Shown here: positions 56,696-64,000 of the stretch, one piece after another
Layout of the letters: the number at the start of each line of letters is the position of its first letter
Numbering within the stretch: position 1 is the first letter of the stretch
Notes under the pieces: model-generated
What the model was told of the DNA's origin: nothing
The model's input: the letters and a program-made list of their open reading frames with translations, nothing else
Database searches by the model: none
Made by a program: the position numbers and the translations under genes
Source: CAVVEQ01 sp963806635
Lineage (GTDB): Bacteria; Chloroflexota; Anaerolineae; Anaerolineales; Anaerolineaceae
Assembly: GCA_963806635.1 (NCBI GenBank)
Contig: CAWDZA010000023.1
Span: 124,001-188,000 of the forward strand
Direction: 5' to 3'
DNA length: 64,000 nucleotides

Positions 56696-57505
56696 TCAAT
56701 CCGGGTCGAACCTGGAGTCATCCAGCATTTGGTTAAACTTTTCCTCCGGGCTGACTGGTTTGAGCCCGATCTCCGGGGAGCCGGTTTGCAGCTCGGCAGC
56801 TTCCGCCAGGCGCAGCTCCTCCAGCGCCAGCCTCTTATAGCTTCCCCACTTGCCGCAGTAATCGCAGCGGTCATATTTTGAACCGACCAGGTTCAGTCCC
56901 CACCAGTGGAATGCGAACGGTCTTCCACAGTGGGAGCACACGCCCCCACCCTGGATGCCATAATGCCGTTCCGAACCAAGCGGCAGATCCTTTACGGTCT
57001 TGCCGGTTGTGAGGAATGTGAAGAGAAAACCAAGTCCAACGACCAGCAACAGGATCGCGCCAATGACAACAACGATACTGAACACCCCCGCCCATTGACC
57101 ACTGGCGGAGACGAAATTAAACGTGCCGCCCGGCGCCATCTGCACGCTGCCATCCAGGGTGGTCACCTCTGCGGAGAGGGTGTGACTTCCCTCTGGGTAA
57201 TCCTGGGTGTGGATATCCAACTGGAAGGGCGGCTCGGTCACTTCGCCAATCGGCTGACGGTCAAGCAGGAAAACAACCTTTGAGATATTTTCCTGAGGCC
57301 CATTAACCGCGAGGCGGAAACTCCCGCGAATATTCCCGCCTGCGCTGTAACCGAAGGACCGGCGGATGTTCAGTGTGTACGCCGCGACAGATTCAGGCGT
57401 GGCAGCCTGCCCGCTCACCTTGCGGATACGGATCTGGCTGGCAACCCCGGCAATGATGACAACCAGGGCTGCCGCCAGCAGAATATTTCGGATCTTTAGT
57501 TTCAT
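56696..57505 (-). CDS. Membrane protein with exported Ig-like domain and cytosolic zinc ribbon
   Basis: The 269-residue protein starts with a signal or anchor helix (NILLAAALVVIIAGVA), continues with an exported beta-rich domain (FRLAVNGPQENISKVVFLLD, EGSHTLSAEVTTLDGSVQ) resembling Ig-like modules, crosses the membrane once more (GVFSIVVVIGAILLLVVGLG), and ends with a zinc-ribbon-like pair of CxxC motifs (VCSHCGRPF and CDYCGKWG) and a charged helix. It follows the ABC-2 permease by 12 bp, so it is probably a third part of that export system. No named family was recognised. Confidence 0.75.
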   Translation of the reverse strand: MKLKIRNILLAAALVVIIAGVASQIRIRKVSGQAATPESVAAYTLNIRRSFGYSAGGNIRGSFRLAVNGPQENISKVVFLLDRQPIGEVTEPPFQLDIHTQDYPEGSHTLSAEVTTLDGSVQMAPGGTFNFVSASGQWAGVFSIVVVIGAILLLVVGLGFLFTFLTTGKTVKDLPLGSERHYGIQGGGVCSHCGRPFAFHWWGLNLVGSKYDRCDYCGKWGSYKRLALEELRLAEAAELQTGSPEIGLKPVSPEEKFNQMLDDSRFDPD

Positions 57506-57517
57506 TTTTCCACCCTC

Positions 57518-58306
57518 TTAATTCCAACGGGTGAGGATGGCCTCACGCTGGAAAAGACGGGCACCCAGATATACCAGGACTACATCCAGCACCAGCAGCA
57601 CTGAAAAACTTGCCAGCATGAAGGTCAAGTTCAGAATGATAAAGCCAGCCAGCACGGCAAAGAGCAGCATCAGGATGGGCAAAATGACCACCGCGGCAGT
57701 CTGCTCGGCGGCACGCGGGTCGCGGGCGCGGGAGGAGACCAGCACGGCGATATTGACGGCAAAGACTGCCATCAGCGGCCCGCCAACGAAAATAGCCACC
57801 AGCCAGGTGGGGCTCAGGGCGTATGAGATGACCGCCGGGCTGACCCCGATGATGGGCAGCGCGATGGCAAATATCAAAAAGCAAGCCCAGGTAGCCAGCA
57901 CAGCAGGGATGACTGCCGCCAGGCTCTTGCCTGCCAGCAGCTCCTCGGTGGAGATGGGGGTGGCCAGCAGCGGCTCCAGACTGCGGGTGGCTTTTTCACC
58001 AACAATGCTGTAGGCTGCGATCGTGATGGGGATCATCAGCGGCATGATCATGTAGAGCAGCAGAAATTCGTTCAGGATATAAGTCTGCATGCAGTCGGCC
58101 ATGCTCACCGCCCCGCAGGCAGCCGCATAGGCGGGCGGCATGTCCGCGGTGCTGCCCAGGTCGCCGCCGGTGGTGGTGACCGCCAGGAAGACAATGGGCA
58201 GAGCGGTGAAGATCAGCGGCAGCAACGCAATGGTGAGCAGCACCATGCGGTTTTTGAACACCTCCGCCCATTCCTTATCGATGATCGTCTTGATCGGACT
58301 AGCCAT
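57518..58306 (-). CDS. ABC-2 type transporter permease
   Basis: The 262-residue protein has six helices and the ABC-2 pattern with an early cytosolic segment (TIIDKEWAEVFKNRMVLL), a first exported loop containing two Cys (AAACGAVSMADCM) and SIVGEKATRSLEPLLATPISTEELLAGK, the highly conserved cytosolic coupling motif of NatB/YhaP-like exporters. Substrates of this group vary: sodium, antibiotics, lipids. Its start overlaps the ATPase stop by 8 bp. Confidence 0.9.
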   Translation of the reverse strand: MASPIKTIIDKEWAEVFKNRMVLLTIALLPLIFTALPIVFLAVTTTGGDLGSTADMPPAYAAACGAVSMADCMQTYILNEFLLLYMIMPLMIPITIAAYSIVGEKATRSLEPLLATPISTEELLAGKSLAAVIPAVLATWACFLIFAIALPIIGVSPAVISYALSPTWLVAIFVGGPLMAVFAVNIAVLVSSRARDPRAAEQTAAVVILPILMLLFAVLAGFIILNLTFMLASFSVLLVLDVVLVYLGARLFQREAILTRWN

Positions 58307-59252
58307 TCTTCCCTCCCGGGGTCTCGTCCCCGTTGTGAATCAATTGCAGGTAAATATCCTCCAGCGAGTGGCGCATCTCGCCCACGAACTGAATTGAAGC
58401 CCCCGCTTCCACCAGGCTGCGGATGATGGTCGGATTCTGCCCCTCGGGGTCGTCCAGGCGAACCACCAGCTTGTTCTCCACCACCTGCACGTCGCGCGCA
58501 AAATCAAATCCCTTCACCCTCTCCGCCCACGCCGGTTTCACTTCCTGAAGGTGGAAGACCGATGTCCTCCCGTAAAGACGTTTGCGCAGGTTCTCGGGGG
58601 AATCCTCGGTGATGAGCGAGGTTTTGAAGATGGCGATACGCTGGCAAAGCCGGTCGGCCTCATCCAGGTTGTGGGTGCAGATGAAGATGGTGCGCCCTTC
58701 CAGTTTGAGTTCTTCAATGAAATCGCGAACCAGCTTGGCGGCTTCCGGGTCAAGCCCCGAAGTGGGTTCATCCAGGAAGAGCAGTTTGGGCTCGTGCAGC
58801 AGCGCGCGGGCGATGGCCAGCTTCTGCCGCATACCTTTGGAAAAACTGCCCACCTCATCCAGGCGGCGCTCCCACAACCCCAGCATGCGCAGGTATTTCT
58901 CCACCTGGCCGGCCGGGTCCGGAACCTGGTTCAGCTTGGCGTAGAACATCAGGTTGTATTCCGCAGAGAGCCGGTCATACATTCCCGGCGTCTCGGTCAG
59001 GATACCCACCCGCCTTCTGATCTCCTGGTCCGTCTTGCCCACCTCGTAGCCGCACACCCAGGCCTTCCCCTCCGAAGGTCCGATCAATGTGGTGAGCATA
59101 CGCACGGTGGTGGTCTTGCCAGCCCCGTTGGGACCCAGGAAGCCGAACACCTCCCCCTCCGCCACCTCGATGTTGAGATCCTTCACCGCCACCACGGGCG
59201 GTGTTTTTTTCCTCCCGGCAAAGGTCTTGCCGAGATGCTCCGTTCTGATCAT
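58299..59252 (-). CDS. ABC-2 exporter ATP-binding protein
   Basis: The 317-residue ATPase shows Walker A GPNGAGKTTT (40-49), the Q-loop in RRVGILTETPGMYDRLS, signature FSKGMRQKLAIARAL, Walker B KLLFLDEPTSGLD and the H-loop ICTHNLDEA. The C-terminal 90 residues form the extension typical of NatA/CcmA-type exporters. Together with the permease and the zinc-ribbon protein it makes a three-gene operon. The promoter region is an unusual array of four 8-bp repeats. Confidence 0.94.
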   Translation of the reverse strand: MIRTEHLGKTFAGRKKTPPVVAVKDLNIEVAEGEVFGFLGPNGAGKTTTVRMLTTLIGPSEGKAWVCGYEVGKTDQEIRRRVGILTETPGMYDRLSAEYNLMFYAKLNQVPDPAGQVEKYLRMLGLWERRLDEVGSFSKGMRQKLAIARALLHEPKLLFLDEPTSGLDPEAAKLVRDFIEELKLEGRTIFICTHNLDEADRLCQRIAIFKTSLITEDSPENLRKRLYGRTSVFHLQEVKPAWAERVKGFDFARDVQVVENKLVVRLDDPEGQNPTIIRSLVEAGASIQFVGEMRHSLEDIYLQLIHNGDETPGGKNG

Positions 59253-59277
59253 TCTTCCTCCGCGTTTTATGATATTT

Positions 59278-59309
59278 ATTGTATCATTGTATTATTGTAT
59301 AATTGTATT
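59278..59309. repeat. Four tandem 8-bp units ATTGTATN in the promoter region
   Basis: ATTGTAT occurs at 59278, 59286, 59294 and 59302, exactly 8 bp apart, with only the eighth base varying (C, T, A, T). The array lies between the divergent ABC exporter and hydrolase genes. On the minus strand each unit carries the hexamer TACAAT. Confidence 0.85.
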
Positions 59310-59329
59310 TATTCTTCGATTTTTGTCAA
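59302..59329 (-). promoter_or_regulatory. Predicted promoter of the ABC-2 exporter operon
   Basis: On the minus strand TTGACA (59324-59329) is followed after 16 bp by TACAAT (59302-59307), which belongs to the fourth repeat unit. The other three units lie downstream, in the early transcribed region, where a regulator bound to them could block elongation or initiation. Confidence 0.55.
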
Positions 59330-59400
59330 GGGCATTTCCTGAGAGGACACCTGAAAGGTGGAAACCATTATAAAATACGGTGGATGATTAAAAAAGTTCC

Positions 59401-60318
59401 ATGCTCATCCTGACCCTTTTCCTTATTCTAATAATTGCTTTCCTGCTTGGCGCGGGTTTATACCTGGCGCTGCGCCTTACCCGTCCCGCCATGCATTCGC
59501 CTGCGGCCGTTTTTCAATACGAGGTGGAGCATGGAAACCTCGACCCGGTGGAATTTGAGCTGTGGTCCAAGCGCGAGGTGGGCATCCAGTCTCCGGGCGG
59601 CTACCCGCTCTTCGGCATTTATTTCCCCGCGGAGGGTTCTCATCAAACCGTGATGATCGTCCACGGGTTCACTTCCAACCTATACGGGGCGGTAAAATAC
59701 ATGCCCTTGTTCAGAAGGCGGAACTTCAATATTTTGATGATCGACCTGCGCCACCACGGGCGCAGCGGGGGAGCCAATATCACCTGGGGGGTGCAGGAAA
59801 AGCACGACCTGGCTGTCTGGGCAAGCTGGGTTCTGGCACAGCATGGCAAAGAAGGCGTTCTTGGAACGCTCGGGGAATCTTTGGGCGGAGCGACGGTGCT
59901 TCAGCACGCCGCCATCGACCCGCGCGTAGCTTTCACCATTGCGGATTGCCCTTTTTCCAACTTGCGCGGGCTGCTCACCCACGTATTAAAAACCGATTAC
60001 CGCCTGCCCCCCTCGCCCCTGTTGGAATTGGGCGAGTTCTGGTGCCGGGTGCTGGCTGGATTCACCTTTGCGGCGGCTTCGCCAATAAACAGCATGGACA
60101 AGATCCAAACCCCCGTACTGCTGATCCACGGAGAGGAGGATGCTCTTGTCCCCGCCGAGATGAGCCGCGAGCTTTTTGAGGCCAAGACAAGCGGAGTGCG
60201 CGAGATCCGCGTTTTCCCTGGGGCAGGTCACGCCCAGGCATTCTCAACGGATCCAATTGGTTATGAAGATTTAGTGGTTAATTTCGTCGATTCTGCGTTG
60301 AAAGAGAAGCTTGTTTAA
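59401..60318 (+). CDS. Alpha/beta hydrolase with N-terminal membrane anchor
   Basis: The 305-residue protein begins with a hydrophobic helix (ILTLFLILIIAFLLGAGLYL) that should anchor it in the membrane. The hydrolase fold shows the oxyanion strand MIVHGFTSNLYG, the nucleophile elbow GESLGG (Ser160), the acid Asp247 in IHGEEDALVP and the His277 in GAGHAQAF, so the triad is complete. It resembles the YqkD/BD-FAE-like hydrolases, probably esterases or peptidases. Ligand specificity is unknown. It is divergent from the ABC-2 exporter. Confidence 0.9.
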   Translation: MLILTLFLILIIAFLLGAGLYLALRLTRPAMHSPAAVFQYEVEHGNLDPVEFELWSKREVGIQSPGGYPLFGIYFPAEGSHQTVMIVHGFTSNLYGAVKYMPLFRRRNFNILMIDLRHHGRSGGANITWGVQEKHDLAVWASWVLAQHGKEGVLGTLGESLGGATVLQHAAIDPRVAFTIADCPFSNLRGLLTHVLKTDYRLPPSPLLELGEFWCRVLAGFTFAAASPINSMDKIQTPVLLIHGEEDALVPAEMSRELFEAKTSGVREIRVFPGAGHAQAFSTDPIGYEDLVVNFVDSALKEKLV

Positions 60319-60328
60319 TTTTTATTAA

Positions 60329-60353
60329 ATACCCGGTCTGGTCATTGCTGACC
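60329..60353. terminator. Hairpin between convergent hydrolase and kinase genes
   Basis: CCCGGTC and GACCGGG form a 7-bp stem overlapping the kinase stop codon region. On the minus strand it is followed by an AT-rich stretch (TATTTAATAAAAATT). Its position between convergent stops suits a shared terminator. Confidence 0.5.
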
Positions 60354-62141
60354 GGGATCCAGGTAGCAAATTTCCTTTAGCAGCATGATTGTCGTCCCCT
60401 GGTTATCCGTGGCCGGGTCGCCGATCACCCAGTAGCTGTTGGAACTGTCGATCGAATCCGGTATTTTTGTTCCAAAAACGACCTCGCCCTGCGCATCCTG
60501 GACGGTCAATTTATGGCTGGCTGTGTCAATGGTGATCAGGGTTTCCCGCCGAAGGGGATACTGGAAACTTGCTATTCCCTTTATCTCGCCATTTTGCGAA
60601 TAAATCACCGCCGCGTTATTTTGGTCCTGGCCAGAGACCTGCAGCCCGAGCTTGATCCCATTCTTGTGTTCCCCGTCCGGGTTCTTGATCACATCAGCTT
60701 CCAGCAGTAGCAGCGAGAATTCGCCATCCGCCTGGGAACGGATCGCGATCACGCTGCCCGAATTATCCGACCGAAGTGCGGCGATTGCGGCAGATTCCGG
60801 TCCCGAAAAGAGCCTGACCCCGTTTACCGTTGGCTCAAATTTCCCGAGTTTCTGGGTGTAATAGATATACGGATCCTTGATATTCTGGGAGAAATTCTTC
60901 GCGTCCTGGGGGAAAACCGCATCCAGGGAAGGCTCGCCCGGCACCAGGCTGCAAGCCTTCAGCCGCGATGTTTTGGGGAGCGGCGTTGGCTCGGTGGTCG
61001 AAGTCAATCCGGTGCTCCCAGGCAGGGAGGTGTTTTGGGGAGGCATCGCCGTGTTCATTGGCGGCTGGATGGTTAGCGCCACCGCTGTTTGCGCAGCATT
61101 CTTCTTTTCCTGGTTCTGCCGCACAGCCGCCAGCCCGAAGCACACGCAGGTGAACAAAACGATACCGATGATAACCAGGATCACGCAGGTGCTGTTTTCT
61201 TTATATAGCTTTTTGATCCGCTGCCCGAAGGTCGGTTTTTTGGCTGGGATCGCCTCCGCTGGTTGGGCAGGCACGATTGGAGCCGTGAGGGTGCTGCCGC
61301 GTTTTGCCGCCGGAACGGATGCGGCCAGGTTTTCCAGGGCGGCGGCAAAGGCGCCCATATCCAGGTAGCGGTCTTCCGGTTTCTTTGCCAGGGATTTGAA
61401 GATCACCTGCTCTGTCTGTGCGGGCAGCGCGGGCACAAATTGGCGCGGGCGCGGCAGCGGGTCGTTGACCTGCTTTAAGGCGATCGCCATGGGAGTATCC
61501 GCTTTGTAAGGCGTCCGCCCGGTGACCATTTCGTAGAAAACCGTTCCGAGGGAATACACATCCGTGCGCCCATCGAGTTTGTTCCCGAGCAGCTGTTCGG
61601 GGGACATATATTCCGGAGTTCCCATTCCCATCCCGGTGGTGGTCAGCCCGCCAGTTTTTTCATCCTCCAGCATCTTTGCGATCCCGAAATCGGTCAGCAT
61701 CGGCTGGCCGGAGTCGGTGACCAGAATATTTGAGGGCTTGATGTCGCGGTGGATGATGCCCTGCTTGTGGGCGAATTCCAGTGCGCGGGCAACCGGCGCG
61801 AGGAACCAGGCTGCCTCCGCCCAGGGGATGGGTGCTCCGATGCGCTCTTTCAGCGTCCCCGCGGGGATGTAATCCATCACCAGGTAGGGAACCCCATCCT
61901 GGTCGCCGTAGTCATTGATGTGAACGATGTTGGGATGAGCCAGCTTTGCCAAGGCGAGCGCTTCGCGTTTGAATCGCTCCAGAAACTGGTAATCGTCCAT
62001 GCGCTCGGTGCGGATCACCTTGAGCGCCACCGCCCGCTCCAGCCGCGTATCGAAGGCTTTGTAGACGATCGCCATGCCGCCCTCGCCAAGCTGCTCGACG
62101 ATGTGGTAGCGCCCCAGGGTTTGACCGACCAGATTTGGCAT
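60342..62141 (-). CDS. Hanks-type serine/threonine protein kinase with one TM span and extracytoplasmic domain
   Basis: The 599-residue protein has an N-terminal kinase domain: LGEGGMAIVYKAF (Gly loop), ATP Lys41 in ALKVIR, HRDIKPSNIL (catalytic Asp133), TDFGIAKML (Asp151), GTPEYMSPEQ and DVYSLGTVFYEM. After a linker and a membrane helix (CVILVIIGIVLFTCVCFGLA, near 325) comes a Thr/Pro-rich stretch and a beta-rich outside domain (VNGVRLFSGPESAAIAALR, DGEFSLLLLEADVI) resembling a laminin-G/DUF1080-type sandwich. No PASTA repeats are present. It may sense an external ligand. Monocistronic. Confidence 0.92.
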   Translation of the reverse strand: MPNLVGQTLGRYHIVEQLGEGGMAIVYKAFDTRLERAVALKVIRTERMDDYQFLERFKREALALAKLAHPNIVHINDYGDQDGVPYLVMDYIPAGTLKERIGAPIPWAEAAWFLAPVARALEFAHKQGIIHRDIKPSNILVTDSGQPMLTDFGIAKMLEDEKTGGLTTTGMGMGTPEYMSPEQLLGNKLDGRTDVYSLGTVFYEMVTGRTPYKADTPMAIALKQVNDPLPRPRQFVPALPAQTEQVIFKSLAKKPEDRYLDMGAFAAALENLAASVPAAKRGSTLTAPIVPAQPAEAIPAKKPTFGQRIKKLYKENSTCVILVIIGIVLFTCVCFGLAAVRQNQEKKNAAQTAVALTIQPPMNTAMPPQNTSLPGSTGLTSTTEPTPLPKTSRLKACSLVPGEPSLDAVFPQDAKNFSQNIKDPYIYYTQKLGKFEPTVNGVRLFSGPESAAIAALRSDNSGSVIAIRSQADGEFSLLLLEADVIKNPDGEHKNGIKLGLQVSGQDQNNAAVIYSQNGEIKGIASFQYPLRRETLITIDTASHKLTVQDAQGEVVFGTKIPDSIDSSNSYWVIGDPATDNQGTTIMLLKEICYLDPGQQ

Positions 62142-62230
62142 ATAGCTGTCCTTACTTTTTCTGTGCAGGGAAATTATAGTGGAAGAGGCCGCTGACTGTG
62201 CTTAACAAAACGGTTAAGTTAACAGTAAAA

Positions 62231-62269
62231 ATATACAGGCGCGTGACTGCCAGTCACACGCCTGTATAT
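62231..62269 (-). terminator. Intrinsic terminator of the DUF4405/lipoprotein operon
   Basis: ATATACAGGCG pairs with CGCCTGTATAT and, after one mismatch, GTGACT with AGTCAC, giving a 17-bp stem and 3-nt loop. TTTTT follows on the minus strand, just past the small membrane-protein gene. Confidence 0.85.
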
Positions 62270-62291
62270 TAAGGGAGGAGAAAGAAACAAC

Positions 62292-62654
62292 TCAAGTTCG
62301 GGGAAGCATTGCAGCACGCCGCTGAAAGACCAATCCCCAAATCCATCTGATCAGCACAACCGCCAGCGTGATCCCTGCAATGACAGCCAGGTTCTGTGCG
62401 AGGCTTCCACCTCCTCCCGCACCCACACCCCGGCCATGTAAACCGCGCCCGGTGCCATCCCGCAAGCCACCCCCGGGGGGTATGGCTCCCTCGGGATGCC
62501 CGGTTGAACCACCCGTGGAGAGTGTATCCCCGTGTGCAGGGGATTGAGACTGCGGGTTTTGACCGCTCCACCAGAGCATCCCCAGGGTTACAAACCCGGC
62601 AGCCAGCAGGATGACAAGCACCCGTCCCGCGATCACGAATACACGCTGCATCAT
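62292..62654 (-). CDS. Small Gly-rich membrane protein of unknown function
   Basis: The 120-residue protein has one helix at each end (VIAGRVLVILLAAGFVTLG and NLAVIAGITLAVVLIRWIW) joined by a Gly/Ser/His-rich loop with several repeats of GRG and GGG. Its start overlaps the stop of the DUF4405 gene by 4 bp, so the two are translationally coupled and probably act in one membrane complex. No family recognised. Confidence 0.72.
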   Translation of the reverse strand: MMQRVFVIAGRVLVILLAAGFVTLGMLWWSGQNPQSQSPAHGDTLSTGGSTGHPEGAIPPGGGLRDGTGRGLHGRGVGAGGGGSLAQNLAVIAGITLAVVLIRWIWGLVFQRRAAMLPRT

Positions 62655-63166
62655 GACTGGCCTCTGATCTTATCCTTCGGCACGGTCACGAGCGCCGGCC
62701 GAATACCTGCAGCTTCAGCTTTACGAAACAAACGCCTGAAGAAGGTTTTAACCATCCCAGTCACCCAATCCCAGTTCAATGCGAAGTGCACCCCGAGCAG
62801 GATTACCGATGCCTGGGCGGTAAGGCTGTGCAATGAATTCCAGGTTCTATCCGGCGCAGCCTGGATCCCAAGGAAAGGCAGGACACTGCGAGAGATCATC
62901 AACCCGGTTACCATCACTCCGGTAAACGCGGCGAAAAGCAGCAGATCTACAATGAATTTCAACCGTGAAACATGCCAAAGCTTACGGAAGTATTTCGACA
63001 CAATATTCGTAATCCATCTCCAATGCAGGAGCAAATGCACGATGATCGTCGCAGCCAGCGCCACGCTCAACCATTCATGCCAGTTGATGCCGGTCAGACG
63101 CGGCTCCTCCGCCGCCAGGAAGGCGGCAAAGATCCCGGCATCGATAATAAAATTTACTTTATTCAT
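62651..63166 (-). CDS. DUF4405-like four-helix membrane protein (cytochrome b561-like fold)
   Basis: The 171-residue protein has four to five helices with His residues at matched depths: LTGINWHEWLSVALAATIIVH, LLLHWRWI, WNSLHSLTAQASVILLGVHF. Such His pairs in DUF4405 proteins resemble the heme ligands of b-type membrane cytochromes, so electron transfer across the membrane is a reasonable guess. It is in one operon with the lipoproteins upstream and the small membrane protein downstream. Confidence 0.8.
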   Translation of the reverse strand: MNKVNFIIDAGIFAAFLAAEEPRLTGINWHEWLSVALAATIIVHLLLHWRWITNIVSKYFRKLWHVSRLKFIVDLLLFAAFTGVMVTGLMISRSVLPFLGIQAAPDRTWNSLHSLTAQASVILLGVHFALNWDWVTGMVKTFFRRLFRKAEAAGIRPALVTVPKDKIRGQS

Positions 63167-63230
63167 TCGTTTTCCCTTTCAACCATTATTTTTCTTCAAT
63201 CGGATCATCAAGTTTGAGCGAGGTTCAAAA

Positions 63231-63878
63231 TTAACCCTGGGTAGTGGCGGCTTTTTCCTTCAGCATCGAAATCAATGGTTCGAGAAATACATTGCCGCGG
63301 GTCGGCAACGCAGCGGAAGAACTGGCGGTCGTCGCAGCGTTGCTGGTACCATTCGCCTGGGGTGAAAACCCGTTTGCATCCATCCCCGCCGGCATCCCGG
63401 CTGCATCCGGCGGAGCACCCATGCCATCCGCTGGAGCACCAGCCTGTCCTCCCGGTAGGGCGGAAATGCCAGCGGTATCCACAGACGCGACCTCCAGCCC
63501 CACTCCCAGGGAGGATTTCATTTCGGTGATCTCAGCCTCCGTAAAATCCATTGCGTCAATCGCCTTGATCTGCTCGGGGGTCATCGCCTCGCGGATCTGG
63601 GCGTAGAGCGCGTCCATCTCCACTGTGGAGATTGTTTGGCTGGTTCTCAGGGTGTTAACCGCCTTCCACAGGGGCAGCAGTTCCGCCGCTTGTTCGGCAT
63701 CCACCGCCTGGGCAGTATCCTCCAGCTTGAGCGTTCCCAGCGCCAGGGATTCAGCATCGGATAATTGCTTCGATGCAATGCCTCCAGCCGATGTGCTGGC
63801 TTCAACACCTGCTCCGCACCCAGCCAGGGTCAGCCCGATCACCAGAACCGCGACAATTGGAATCCATTTCAGTTTCAT
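63231..63878 (-). CDS. Uncharacterised lipoprotein with Gly/Met/Pro-rich linker and C-terminal EPLI motif
   Basis: From ATG 63878 (AAGGA seven nt upstream) the protein starts MKLKWIPIVAVLVIGLTLAGC with lipobox LAGC. The mature part has a helical domain (LALGTLKLEDTAQAVDAEQ, AELLPLWKAVNTLRTSQ, MTPEQIKAIDAMDFTEAEI) of CpxP-like appearance, then a low-complexity Gly/Ala/Met/Pro linker and the end NVFLEPLISMLKEKAATTQG. The same end is found in the next gene upstream, so the pair are paralogs. About 215 residues. The family seems frequent in Anaerolineae but has no assigned role. Confidence 0.78.
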   Translation of the reverse strand: MKLKWIPIVAVLVIGLTLAGCGAGVEASTSAGGIASKQLSDAESLALGTLKLEDTAQAVDAEQAAELLPLWKAVNTLRTSQTISTVEMDALYAQIREAMTPEQIKAIDAMDFTEAEITEMKSSLGVGLEVASVDTAGISALPGGQAGAPADGMGAPPDAAGMPAGMDANGFSPQANGTSNAATTASSSAALPTRGNVFLEPLISMLKEKAATTQG

Positions 63879-63911
63879 TCTTGCGTCCTTTCGCATACCC
63901 AATCCTTCGAA

Positions 63912-64000
63912 TTACTGTCCCGCCCGCCCTTTGAGGAGCTGGATAAGCGGTTCAATAAACATCATGCCCATCCCGCCACGGCGGCCGGGATTTTGCACGG
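63912..64000 (-). CDS. C-terminal end of a paralogous lipoprotein, truncated by window edge
   Basis: The last 28 codons before a TAA at 63912 read VQNPGRRGGMGMMFIEPL then IQLLKGRAGQ. The FIEPLIQLLK segment aligns with FLEPLISMLK of the neighbouring lipoprotein, after the same Gly/Met-rich linker. Only the end is visible, so signal peptide and N-terminal domain cannot be judged. The gap to the next start is about 33 bp, so the two genes form a tandem. Confidence 0.6.
   Translation of the reverse strand, partial: VQNPGRRGGMGMMFIEPLIQLLKGRAGQ

Noticed and set aside
1..64000. tRNA, rRNA, CRISPR array, insertion sequence or prophage
   Set aside because: I saw no tRNA-like cloverleaf motif, rRNA stretch, spaced direct repeats, transposase or phage gene while reading; a dedicated scan could still find a small RNA.

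Overview
The window looks like a piece of a Chloroflexota chromosome, most likely class Anaerolineae and probably a draft or metagenome-assembled genome. This is inferred from gene content and composition; no rRNA gene or other marker is present. The pointers are a sugar-binding lipoprotein with an Ala/Pro/Thr/Glu linker, GH94 phosphorylases beside GH3 enzymes under a CelR-like LacI regulator, a Hanks-type Ser/Thr kinase with a single membrane span, and moderately GC-rich coding. A striking property is that about 15 genes are interrupted by single-base frameshifts, several of them in homopolymers. For most of these genes the conserved protein continues intact in the next frame, which fits assembly indels better than gene decay.

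Region 1 (1-17.8 kb) is a sulfate-ester island. On the minus strand it holds an anaerobic sulfatase-maturating radical SAM enzyme (cut by the window edge), a small secreted protein, two small membrane proteins, a Cys-type sulfatase, a HAD phosphatase, a BASS-family transporter, a second Cys-type sulfatase, a TRIC/UPF0126 membrane protein and an MFS transporter. A SulP sulfate permease diverges on the plus strand. Neither sulfatase shows a signal peptide, so the likely logic is import of an organosulfate, cytosolic desulfation by formylglycine sulfatases activated by the radical SAM enzyme, and handling of the released sulfate. An aldo/keto reductase, a damaged methyltransferase, an XdhC-like protein and a second methyltransferase follow.

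Region 2 (17.8-19.1 kb) holds a RIO-type kinase. It is preceded by its own sigma70-like promoter, a 21-codon ORF with a strong ribosome binding site, and an intrinsic terminator, an arrangement that resembles an attenuator.

Region 3 (19.1-38.6 kb) is a long minus-strand locus for beta-glucan or cellodextrin and xylose use. In transcription order it reads LacI/CelR-like repressor, sugar-binding lipoprotein, two ABC permeases, GH94 phosphorylase, GH3 lipoprotein, a degenerate GH3 lipoprotein, xylose isomerase, cytosolic GH3, xylulokinase, second GH94 phosphorylase and class II aldolase. Two near-perfect copies of the CelR operator TGGGAGCGCTCCCA lie upstream of the repressor. No ABC ATPase is present, so a shared MsmK/MalK-type ATPase elsewhere is expected.

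Region 4 (38.7-64 kb) is a mosaic of small units: a secreted basic-tailed protein, a DUF2231 membrane protein, a TPR/beta-propeller protein joined to a GDP-mannose Nudix hydrolase, a ThrE exporter, a DHA2 drug exporter divergent from a MerR/TipA regulator with a leaderless promoter, an M28 peptidase with a DHFR-like protein, a YafY-type WYL regulator with a GyrI-like protein, MgtC, a Cof-type HAD phosphatase, a GAF/PAS/HD-GYP signalling protein, an ABC-2 exporter with a zinc-ribbon membrane partner, an alpha/beta hydrolase, a Ser/Thr kinase, and a DUF4405 membrane protein with two paralogous lipoproteins.
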